From NCBI GenBank assembly GCA_003562145.1, contig PWWA01000029.1:1-7652 (forward strand): 7,652 bases of DNA, read 5' to 3'. The notes below the pieces were generated by a model. That model made no database searches, had not been told where the DNA came from, and worked only from the letters and a program-made list of their open reading frames with translations. Position 1 is the first letter of the stretch; each line of letters starts with the position of its first letter. Shown one piece after another: positions 1 to 4,260 of the stretch. Made by a program: the position numbers and the translations under genes. This stretch comes from Candidatus Woesearchaeota archaeon (GTDB taxonomy: Archaea; Nanobdellota; Nanobdellia; Woesearchaeales; 21-14-0-10-32-9).

Positions 1-167
1 CTATTAAATTCTTTCTTGCTTTTCTTTCTAAAGATGCCATCTGCAACTTCATACAACACTATTTCTGTAGTATATATTTTTTGATTCTCGTATTTTAAAA
101 GCGCGTTCCTGACATTCTTGTCGCCTCTTAAGTAATCAATTATTGCTGTAGAGTCTAAGCAGAGAAT
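1..167 (-). CDS. vapC: VapC-like PIN-domain toxin, 5' part only (cut by left edge)
   Basis: The 55 visible codons read ILCLDSTAIIDYLRGD and onward, the usual opening of a VapC/PIN ribonuclease. An acidic residue (D5) follows a hydrophobic strand, then comes the STAIIDYL helix and a later TTEIVLYEVADG stretch whose glutamate (E40) fits the second metal-binding acid. PIN toxins of this family cut RNA, often tRNA, when their VapB partner is lost. The gene overlaps the end of vapB by 13 nt, as in many TA operons. The start is odd. In this frame a TGA stop lies at 171-173, and no ATG, GTG or TTG occurs before the catalytic Asp. The only plausible initiator is ATT at 165-167, which sits 8 nt after a strong GGAGG at 176-180. 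The nearby ATG at 172-174 is in another frame and stops after 12 codons. A frameshifted, inactive copy is the alternative. The C-terminal half lies outside the window. Confidence 0.82.
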   Translation of the reverse strand, partial: MLCLDSTAIIDYLRGDKNVRNALLKYENQKIYTTEIVLYEVADGIFRKKSKKEFN

Positions 168-394
168 AAGTCATCCCTCCTTTTAGCTCTATCCCTGTTC
201 ATTGCTCTTCTCTCTTCTATGGCTTTCTTGACTTCTTCTGCTGTTTCCTCTGACCAGCAACCGAAGAATTCTTCTATGCCTTCTTCTTTCTTTGTAATCC
301 TCCTAATAGTATCAGAGAAGGACTCGGCAGGGAGTTTTTCCCTTGCTAAGGCTTCATAAGCGTCTTCCATAATAGTAATTGTTTTGGTAGCCAT
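155..394 (-). CDS. vapB: VapB-like antitoxin (UPF0330/DUF217-type), 79 aa
   Basis: The protein begins MATKTITIMEDAYEAL, then has ESFSDTIRRI, then a charged acidic/basic helical tail. This pattern matches the archaeal VapB antitoxins of the UPF0330 group: a short DNA-binding beta strand and helix pair, followed by a tail that binds the toxin. It would neutralise the adjacent VapC and repress the operon. An upstream in-frame ATG at 418 gives eight more residues. The ATG at 394 is preferred because it starts at the conserved MATKTI motif and lies about 27 nt from the centre of a TATA box at 417-425, so the message is probably leaderless. The last 13 nt overlap vapC, suggesting coupled translation. 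A palindrome at 403-410 lies between TATA box and start and may be the autoregulatory operator. Confidence 0.85.
   Translation of the reverse strand: MATKTITIMEDAYEALAREKLPAESFSDTIRRITKKEEGIEEFFGCWSEETAEEVKKAIEERRAMNRDRAKRRDDLFSA
175..180 (-). promoter_or_regulatory. Shine-Dalgarno site for vapC
   Basis: GGAGGG on the minus strand lies inside the end of vapB. It is only one base from the out-of-frame ATG at 172-174, too close to serve it, but 8 nt from ATT at 165-167, which is in the VapC frame. This spacing is the main reason for proposing an AUU initiator for the toxin. Confidence 0.6.
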
Positions 395-402
395 AAACAT
401 AT

Positions 403-410
403 GTGTACAC
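403..410. promoter_or_regulatory. Palindrome, candidate VapB operator
   Basis: GTGTACAC is a perfect 8-bp palindrome, and its flanks extend it to an imperfect 12-bp one (ATGTGTACACGT). It sits between the TATA box and the leaderless vapB start, where bound protein would block transcription. TA antitoxins of this kind normally bind such inverted repeats in their own promoter. The role here is inferred from position only. Confidence 0.45.
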
Positions 411-416
411 GTAGAC

Positions 417-425
417 ATATATAAA
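417..425 (-). promoter_or_regulatory. TATA box of vapBC
   Basis: TTTATATAT on the minus strand is centred about 27 nt upstream of the ATG at 394, the spacing expected between an archaeal TATA box and its transcription start. This predicts a leaderless vapB transcript. It lies in the short gap after the mazF stop, so the two TA modules probably have separate promoters. Confidence 0.6.
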
Positions 426-433
426 TTTTGCTG

Positions 434-440
434 AAAAAAT
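434..440 (-). terminator. T-rich end after the mazF-like gene
   Basis: The minus strand carries ATTTTTT shortly after the mazF stop codon (449-451). Short T-runs without a hairpin are the usual archaeal termination signal. The run directly abuts the vapB promoter, so it may instead be part of that promoter's upstream element. Confidence 0.35.
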
Positions 441-448
441 TATGTTTC

Positions 449-778
449 TTAGGAAAAGATCTTTATTATTTCTTTTTCAACAAGTATTGTTTTATCGCTT
501 GATAGTTTCCCCGCGGCGTATAATACGATGTTCTTGTCTGCTGTAAATAGTTTTGATGCTATTACTCTGCTGTTCTCAAGCAAGCTTCCATTAAGTACAT
601 CTTTATTTGTTATTGCTACCGCGTGTTTTTCTCTGATGGTTGACTTTGTGATTTGGCAAAGTATCAAGTCATCGCCATCAAGACTTGCTGCTACGAGGGC
701 AGGCCTTCGTTTTCTGTCAGACAGGTCTGAGAATGGAAAGGGAACTATCACTATTTCTCCTTTTAGAGGTTTTTCCAT
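449..778 (-). CDS. MazF/PemK-like endoribonuclease toxin, 109 aa
   Basis: The N-terminus reads GEIVIVPFPFSDLSDRKRRPALV, the beta strand, loop and Arg-Pro signature of the PemK/MazF fold. CQITKST (residues 41-47) matches the strand carrying the conserved Thr, and SRVIASKLFTADKN (70-83) matches the later conserved strand. MazF toxins cut single-stranded mRNA or rRNA at short sequence motifs; R25 and T44 are the likely active-site residues by position. Length is normal for the family (about 110). The start codon overlaps the end of the upstream antitoxin by 16 nt and is preceded by GAGG at 783-786, spacing 4. The overlap and shared strand show one TA operon. The cut site cannot be read from the sequence. 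Confidence 0.88.
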   Translation of the reverse strand: MEKPLKGEIVIVPFPFSDLSDRKRRPALVAASLDGDDLILCQITKSTIREKHAVAITNKDVLNGSLLENSRVIASKLFTADKNIVLYAAGKLSSDKTILVEKEIIKIFS

Positions 779-1005
779 GCTTCCTCATCTTCTTTGGTGT
801 TCCAGTGCTTGGAAAGGGCTTTTTCGTTTACTGAAGCTTCTTTTAAAGCCTTTATAAAATTGCTTGCCGGTCTAATTTCTATTCTGTTTGCATAGGATAT
901 TATCACTACTTTTTCCCCGGTCCTGAAGCCTTTTTCCTTTCTCATGCTGCTAGGTATGGATATTTGTCCTTTTTCTGTTATTGTTGCAGTTTTCATGTCA
1001 ATCAA
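763..1005 (-). CDS. AbrB/MazE-like antitoxin, 80 aa
   Basis: The first half, ATITEKGQISIPSSMRKEKGF and then GEKVVIISYANRIEI, is the classic swapped-hairpin AbrB/SpoVT DNA-binding domain (TKKGQITIPKEIR type). The remaining 30 residues, rich in Lys and Glu, would wrap the toxin. It should neutralise the downstream MazF-like toxin and repress the operon. The start chosen is TTG at 1003-1005 because AAGGTGAT at 1011-1018, a near-perfect match to the archaeal 16S 3' end, lies five bases upstream. ATG at 994-996 is the alternative and would shorten the protein by three residues; its SD spacing of 14 is long. The 16-nt overlap with the toxin gene supports coupled translation. Confidence 0.87.
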   Translation of the reverse strand: MIDMKTATITEKGQISIPSSMRKEKGFRTGEKVVIISYANRIEIRPASNFIKALKEASVNEKALSKHWNTKEDEEAWKNL

Positions 1006-1040
1006 CGCACATCACCTTGCTTGTAAGAAAAGTAAGGAGT

Positions 1041-1050
1041 TTTTATTTTT
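1041..1050 (-). promoter_or_regulatory. Weak A/T-rich promoter element of the mazEF-like operon
   Basis: AAAAATAAAA on the minus strand is about 25 nt ahead of a position near 1020, which would leave a short leader carrying the AAGGTGAT ribosome site. It is a poor TATA match. The 14-nt string TTTTTTCAGCAAAA immediately upstream (1048-1061) also occurs before the vapB promoter. Confidence 0.35.
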
Positions 1051-1055
1051 TGCTG

Positions 1056-1075
1056 AAAAAAAAAAAGAAAAAAAG
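1056..1075 (-). terminator. Poly-T terminator after the 67-aa gene
   Basis: On the minus strand, directly after the stop at 1078-1080, comes a nearly uninterrupted T tract of about 20 bases broken by one C. No hairpin is visible. This is the common form of intrinsic terminator in archaea and separates the 67-aa gene from the TA operon. Confidence 0.6.
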
Positions 1076-1077
1076 GT

Positions 1078-1281
1078 TCAAGCCGTTAAGGCCTGAACAT
1101 CATCTTCTTCAACAGAAACAGCTTCCTCATTCCTAAGCACAGCCTCATAATAAGCCGCTGGCTTAATAGTGGTTATCTCAACCCTGTGGATGAGAAACTT
1201 TCCGTCCTTGCTCTTCGAAACCCTTGACCTCATCAAAGGCATCTGCTTCAACTGTTCTTCTCTCTTATTGCTTAAACCCAT
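1078..1281 (-). CDS. Small protein of unknown function, 67 aa
   Basis: I do not recognise a named family. The protein is soluble and charged. It opens MGLSNKREEQLKQMPLMRSR, has a central strand-like segment KFLIHRVEITTIKPAAYYEAVL, and ends in an acidic stretch EEAVSVEEDDVQ. It resembles, from memory only, short conserved hypotheticals of DPANN-type archaea. The coding call rests on a very good ribosome site, AGGTGAT at 1285-1291 just ahead of the ATG, a TATA-like element at 1311-1320, a strong poly-T terminator after the stop, and amino-acid composition typical of a real protein. It stands alone between the PAP2 gene and the TA module and appears separately transcribed. Confidence 0.78.
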   Translation of the reverse strand: MGLSNKREEQLKQMPLMRSRVSKSKDGKFLIHRVEITTIKPAAYYEAVLRNEEAVSVEEDDVQALTA

Positions 1282-1284
1282 TTT

Positions 1285-1291
1285 ATCACCT
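1285..1291 (-). promoter_or_regulatory. Ribosome binding site of the 67-aa gene
   Basis: AGGTGAT on the minus strand, three bases before the ATG at 1279-1281, complements the 3' end of archaeal 16S rRNA. It fixes the start of this small gene and shows that it is not leaderless, unlike several neighbours. Confidence 0.65.
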
Positions 1292-1310
1292 AGAAAGCGA
1301 TGAAGACAGA

Positions 1311-1320
1311 TTTTTATTAA
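1311..1320 (-). promoter_or_regulatory. TATA-like element of the 67-aa gene
   Basis: TTAATAAAAA on the minus strand lies 30-39 nt upstream of the ATG. A start 25 nt downstream would fall near the ribosome binding site, giving a very short leader. The exact start is uncertain. Confidence 0.4.
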
Positions 1321-1334
1321 CTATTTCTAAAGAA

Positions 1335-1366
1335 AAACCGGAAGACCAAACAAAGAAACCGGAAGA
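1335..1366. repeat. Two direct copies of AAACCGGAAGA
   Basis: The 11-mer occurs at 1335-1345 and 1356-1366, a 21-nt period, in the gap after the PAP2 stop. On the minus strand each copy reads TCTTCCGGTTT and is followed by pyrimidine-rich sequence. It may be a duplicated transcription-end signal. No function is established. Confidence 0.4.
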
Positions 1367-1390
1367 ATACCAATAATAATAACAAATACT

Positions 1391-1900
1391 TTAGGAGGAG
1401 AACAAAGGGAGAGCCTGCCCGGCGAGATAGCCAGAAACCACGCCGATAACGAAACCAGTAAAAACATCCAAGGCATTATGCCTCCCAAGCTTAACCCTGG
1501 CAAACCCAACAACCAACGCCACCACAAAAACCAATAGCAAAGCTTCCAAGGCGAACTCATTAAAAAAAAGCACGGCTCCAAGCCCTGACAATCGGGCAAC
1601 GTGTGCTGAGGCAAAACTCCTAGCCTCAACCCTTGCAAGGAAAGCCCTAACCTTGGACTTATCCGCGCCCTTCCTAAGCATCTTCCTCTCAAAGCTCTTA
1701 ACTTTTCTTCTTTCGCCCTTAAAGAAAATCCTTAAAACAAAGATTAACGCCGAAGAAATCAGCAACACAAGCAATAATTCCAAAGAAATATTAGTAGGGA
1801 AAGCCAAAAACGAGAAAACAACTAATGCAAGGAAGACAATGGAAGAGCCCAGCAGGCTAACCAATGAGTAAAAGGATTTGATTATCATCAACAGAAACAC
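1391..1900 (-). CDS. PAP2-superfamily membrane phosphatase, 169 aa
   Basis: Two of the three PAP2 phosphatase motifs are visible: SFASAH (residues 95-100), the equivalent of PSGH, with H100 as acid/base, and R135-x5-H141-x3-D145, the nucleophile motif. The first motif (KX6RP) is degenerate; only a basic run KGERRK at 61-66 is present. Hydrophobic segments at about 13-34, 38-60, 104-133 and 146-165 indicate an integral membrane enzyme. The family removes phosphate from lipid phosphates or pyrophosphates, so recycling of a polyprenyl carrier or a phospholipid step is plausible; the substrate is not predictable. The GTG start at 1898-1900 shares one base with the stop of the upstream methyltransferase, so the two are co-transcribed. 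ATG at 1886-1888 is an alternative start. At 169 residues it is a small family member. Confidence 0.75.
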   Translation of the reverse strand: MFLLMIIKSFYSLVSLLGSSIVFLALVVFSFLAFPTNISLELLLVLLISSALIFVLRIFFKGERRKVKSFERKMLRKGADKSKVRAFLARVEARSFASAHVARLSGLGAVLFFNEFALEALLLVFVVALVVGFARVKLGRHNALDVFTGFVIGVVSGYLAGQALPLFSS

Positions 1901-2805
1901 TACATGTTGCCCTTTATCAATTTTGCGATAAAAAAACCTTCCGTCCCAGTTTTATGCGGCCAAAATCTCCTAGAAAACTTTAAAGAACCATCTAATTTCT
2001 CCCCGAAAACACTTGTAAGCCCAGGATCACCAACTCTTAAACCAGTATCAATAAGGGAAACATCAAATTTCTTTAAAAACCAATCAATCACCAATTCGTT
2101 TTCCTCAGGCTCCAAACTACAAGTGCTGTAAACCAACACGCCGCCAGGCTTCAGGCATTTATAAGCAGCTTTCAACAAGTCCTTCTGCACCCTCGCCCTG
2201 TCCTTGAAGTCCTCAACGGAGCGCTTAGAAAAAAAATCTTTTTCCACACAAAAATTCCCGCTGCAAGGAGCATCCAGCAGTATTTTGTCAAACAACAAGC
2301 CAAAATCATCAGCATACCTAGAGTCTTTTTTATAAGATACGACGTTCTTAACAGAAAGCCTTTCAACGTTATTAGCCAACGCATCAAGCCTCTTCACATT
2401 AGAATCCAATGCAACTATAACTCCTTCGTTATTCATCCACTGCGCCATCTGAGTAGTCTTCCCCCCCGGGCTCGCGGCCATATCCAACACCAAATCACCA
2501 GGCATAGGATTAAGGACCTCGACGGGGAGCTGGCTTGCTGCATCCTGCAAATAATAAAAGCCCAGCAGGTACTCAGGCGTAGCCCCAAGAGAAAAAGAAG
2601 ACTTGTAGTAATAACCGTGCTTGGCAAAAGGAATCTTTTCAAGCACGACATCCTTCGCCTTTAAGCGCTCCGCTAATTCATCCCCACTTATTTTCAAGGT
2701 GTTAACCCTTAAAGCGCCCCTAACAACCACATCCCCAGGAACAAAAGATTCGCCGAGCAAAGAATACCTTTTAAGCAACTTCATGAACAACACATAACAA
2801 GACAT
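1900..2805 (-). CDS. NOL1/NOP2/Sun-family RNA cytosine-C5 methyltransferase, 301 aa
   Basis: The protein transfers methyl from S-adenosylmethionine to C5 of cytosine in tRNA or rRNA. Visible motifs: LRVNTLKIS near residue 32 (N-terminal family motif), YYLQDAASQLPV at 83-94, the AdoMet-binding LDMAASPGGKT near 107-117, DAPCSGNF near 178-185 (motif IV with its Pro-Cys), and YSTCSLEPEENE near 225-236 (motif VI, whose Cys is the nucleophile in this family). The C-terminal RRFWPHKTGTEGFFIAKL is also typical. Length fits the short archaeal Trm4/NSUN-type enzymes; there is no added PUA domain. Whether tRNA or rRNA is the substrate cannot be told. Two ATGs compete: 2805 and, seven codons later, 2784. 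Each lies 25-29 nt from its own copy of a TATA box. The shorter form, starting MKLLKRYSLLGESF, has the more natural N-terminus. The PAP2 gene follows with a 1-nt overlap. Confidence 0.92.
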   Translation of the reverse strand: MSCYVLFMKLLKRYSLLGESFVPGDVVVRGALRVNTLKISGDELAERLKAKDVVLEKIPFAKHGYYYKSSFSLGATPEYLLGFYYLQDAASQLPVEVLNPMPGDLVLDMAASPGGKTTQMAQWMNNEGVIVALDSNVKRLDALANNVERLSVKNVVSYKKDSRYADDFGLLFDKILLDAPCSGNFCVEKDFFSKRSVEDFKDRARVQKDLLKAAYKCLKPGGVLVYSTCSLEPEENELVIDWFLKKFDVSLIDTGLRVGDPGLTSVFGEKLDGSLKFSRRFWPHKTGTEGFFIAKLIKGNM

Positions 2806-2815
2806 TATTTAAAAG
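2804..2815 (-). promoter_or_regulatory. Second TATA box of the methyltransferase gene
   Basis: CTTTTAAATAAT on the minus strand is centred about 25 nt from the ATG at 2784 and overlaps the upstream ATG at 2805. It is an exact copy of the box at 2828-2839. Use of this box would give a leaderless mRNA starting at MKLLKRY. Confidence 0.45.
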
Positions 2816-2827
2816 CATTTCCCAAAA

Positions 2828-2839
2828 ATTATTTAAAAG
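2828..2839 (-). promoter_or_regulatory. First TATA box of the methyltransferase gene; may also serve the divergent gene
   Basis: CTTTTAAATAAT on the minus strand is centred about 28 nt from the ATG at 2805. The core TTTAAA is self-complementary. On the plus strand the same site reads TTTAAAAG (2832-2839) and would place a start near 2862, giving the secreted-protein gene a leader of about 27 nt. One site could therefore fire in both directions. Confidence 0.5.
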
Positions 2840-2873
2840 ATTAAACCCTGATAGGATAAAAACACTTATTTTA

Positions 2874-2879
2874 GAGGTG
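2874..2879 (+). promoter_or_regulatory. Ribosome binding site of the secreted coiled-coil gene
   Basis: GAGGTG is followed by C and eight A before ATG at 2889-2891. The GTG inside this site is in frame and could be mistaken for the start, but as part of the ribosome site it is unlikely to be used. The same arrangement recurs before the lipoprotein gene at 4043. Confidence 0.65.
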
Positions 2880-2888
2880 CAAAAAAAA

Positions 2889-4028
2889 ATGAAAAGAGCA
2901 TTTGCCACGGCATTGTTATTCCTCTTGCTTGCCAGCCTAGCAACGGCGCAAGAAATAACGGAAGAGGAAGAACAAGAAACCAGAGTAATGGACGAGATGC
3001 ACGGCGCAAAAGCAAGGCTTTTACAGCTGGAGAGGGCTATTAAGCTCAAAATAGACCAAGGCATGAACGTCCTTGACTTCATAGAGGAGAACTATGAAGG
3101 CGCAGACACTGAAAGGCTTGAAGAGCTGCTTAACAACCTAGAACTATTAGCCGGGAAAGTAGCAAGCACAGAAATCGAGGGCAAAACACATGAAGAGCTA
3201 GCCACAGAATACATCGCCCTAAGAAGGGAAGCCAATAGCATAATAATAGACTTCAGGATGGAAGCAAGTAGCATAATAAGCTCAGAAAGGCTTGCGGAAG
3301 CAAGGCAGAGGGCTGAACATGTACGAAGCGAAGCATCCCAGAGGCTGGAAGCCCTGCAAGAAAGAATAAGGGAAGAAGTCCGCGCACAAAACGAGGAAAG
3401 GCTCCACAACGCATTGCAAGCAATGGGTGAAAAAGGCGAAGAAATAATGGAACGGCTCCAGGGAAGAGAGATAGACAGGGCTGAAGCCGAAAGAATCATA
3501 AGAGAAACATTTAACGAATACAGCTTAGAAGAAAGAATGATTGCAGCCCAACAACTAAGGGAAAAACTCCAAGAGATGGCACAGGAAAGAGTGAACGCGT
3601 TAACACAAGCAAGAGAGCAATACCAGGAAAGAATAGATGCAGTCAGGGCAGAGATAAGAGTTGCAGCCGACGACATAGAAACAACAATAGAAGCCCTAAG
3701 GCATAGGATAAGCCAAGAAACCTTAACGCCCCGGGCATCAGGGTTCAACGCGTGGTTCGAAGACGGCTACTTATACTTCGAAGGAACCATAGACAAGCCA
3801 ACACCCTGCCATACACTAACAGTTTCAAGCAGCGCAACAAGGAGCATCCCGCCGCAGGCAAGAACAGATGTCAGGATGACCTTAGACGACCAGGAAATAT
3901 GCGCCCAAGTAATAACCCCTGAAACAATAGAAGGCAGAATTGCAACTAGCTACAAGCCAAGCAGCTACACATTATACTTGAACAACAAAGGCGTATTCAG
4001 GACAGCGGAAATACCGGACAGGAGCTGA
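2889..4028 (+). CDS. Secreted coiled-coil protein with C-terminal two-cysteine beta domain, 379 aa
   Basis: Residues 1-20 form a Sec-type signal peptide: KR, then the hydrophobic ATALLFLLLASLATA, with a likely cut after ATA. Residues 25-278 are almost entirely charged helix rich in Glu, Arg, Ala and Gln, with heptad-like spacing, predicting one or more long coiled coils. Examples are ERLAEARQRAEHVRSEASQ near 133-151 and EQYQERIDAVRAEIR near 243-257. From about 286 the character changes to beta: FNAWFEDGYLYFEGTIDKP, then cysteines at 307 and 338 that could form a disulfide, and a closing strand YTLYLNNKGVF. I recall similar PTPCH...ICAQVIT domains at the ends of secreted archaeal proteins but cannot name the family. 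The likely role is an extracellular or cell-surface structural or binding protein; no enzyme motif is seen. It is followed 14 nt later by a lipoprotein gene, so the two may act together at the surface. Confidence 0.85.
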   Translation: MKRAFATALLFLLLASLATAQEITEEEEQETRVMDEMHGAKARLLQLERAIKLKIDQGMNVLDFIEENYEGADTERLEELLNNLELLAGKVASTEIEGKTHEELATEYIALRREANSIIIDFRMEASSIISSERLAEARQRAEHVRSEASQRLEALQERIREEVRAQNEERLHNALQAMGEKGEEIMERLQGREIDRAEAERIIRETFNEYSLEERMIAAQQLREKLQEMAQERVNALTQAREQYQERIDAVRAEIRVAADDIETTIEALRHRISQETLTPRASGFNAWFEDGYLYFEGTIDKPTPCHTLTVSSSATRSIPPQARTDVRMTLDDQEICAQVITPETIEGRIATSYKPSSYTLYLNNKGVFRTAEIPDRS

Positions 4029-4042
4029 GAGGTGAAAAAAAA

Positions 4043-4234
4043 ATGAAAGCATACATAATCATGGCAGCATTGGCAGCACTGGTCTTAATAGCAGGGTGCG
4101 GCCAACAAGAAATAATTGATGACACACCGCCAAGCCCTGAGACGACAGGAGACGCAGAAATAGATGAAGCAATACAGGAAACAATGGAAGACTTCATCGA
4201 TGAAAACGACGTCGAGCTTGAAGAAATAATATAA
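4043..4234 (+). CDS. Small acidic lipoprotein, 63 aa
   Basis: The N-terminus MKAYIIMAALAALVLIAGC is a lipoprotein signal peptide: a short hydrophobic run ending in the lipobox LIAGC, with Cys19 as the lipid attachment site. The mature part is only about 45 residues. It has about 17 Asp/Glu and no Lys or Arg, with a Pro/Thr linker (DDTPPSPETTGD) and then an acidic helix-like segment (AEIDEAIQETMEDFIDEND). It would be anchored at the outer face of the membrane. Function is unknown; binding a basic partner or cations is possible. Its ribosome site and spacer (GAGGTG, A-tract, ATGAAA) nearly duplicate those of the upstream secreted coiled-coil gene, from which it is separated by 14 nt, so the two form an operon. 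A T-rich tract after the stop ends the unit. Confidence 0.75.
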   Translation: MKAYIIMAALAALVLIAGCGQQEIIDDTPPSPETTGDAEIDEAIQETMEDFIDENDVELEEII

Positions 4235-4260
4235 TTTTTTTTATTTTCATTTTTTTATTT
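4235..4260 (+). terminator. T-rich terminator after the lipoprotein gene
   Basis: Right after the stop at 4232-4234 the plus strand has eight T, then ATTTTCATTTTTTTATTT. No hairpin is visible. It would terminate the secreted-protein/lipoprotein operon and reaches into the 3' end of the convergent NFACT gene, so the two transcripts meet here. Confidence 0.6.

Noticed and set aside
528..857. 109-codon plus-strand frame
   Set aside because: It is antisense to the MazF-like and MazE-like genes, both of which have recognisable family motifs.
1327..1692. 121-codon minus-strand frame overlapping the PAP2 gene
   Set aside because: It lies in another frame within a gene that has clear PAP2 motifs, and its Trp/Cys/Leu-rich composition is not protein-like.
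2877..2888. GTG start giving four extra residues to the secreted protein
   Set aside because: The GTG is part of the GAGGTG ribosome site. ATG at 2889 has ideal spacing and opens directly with the signal peptide.
3092..3748. 218-codon open frame on the minus strand opposite the coiled-coil gene
   Set aside because: Its product is a Ser/Leu/Ala-rich string of low complexity, the expected antisense reading of Glu/Arg/Ala codons. It has no ribosome site, and the plus-strand gene has signal peptide, leader and domain structure.
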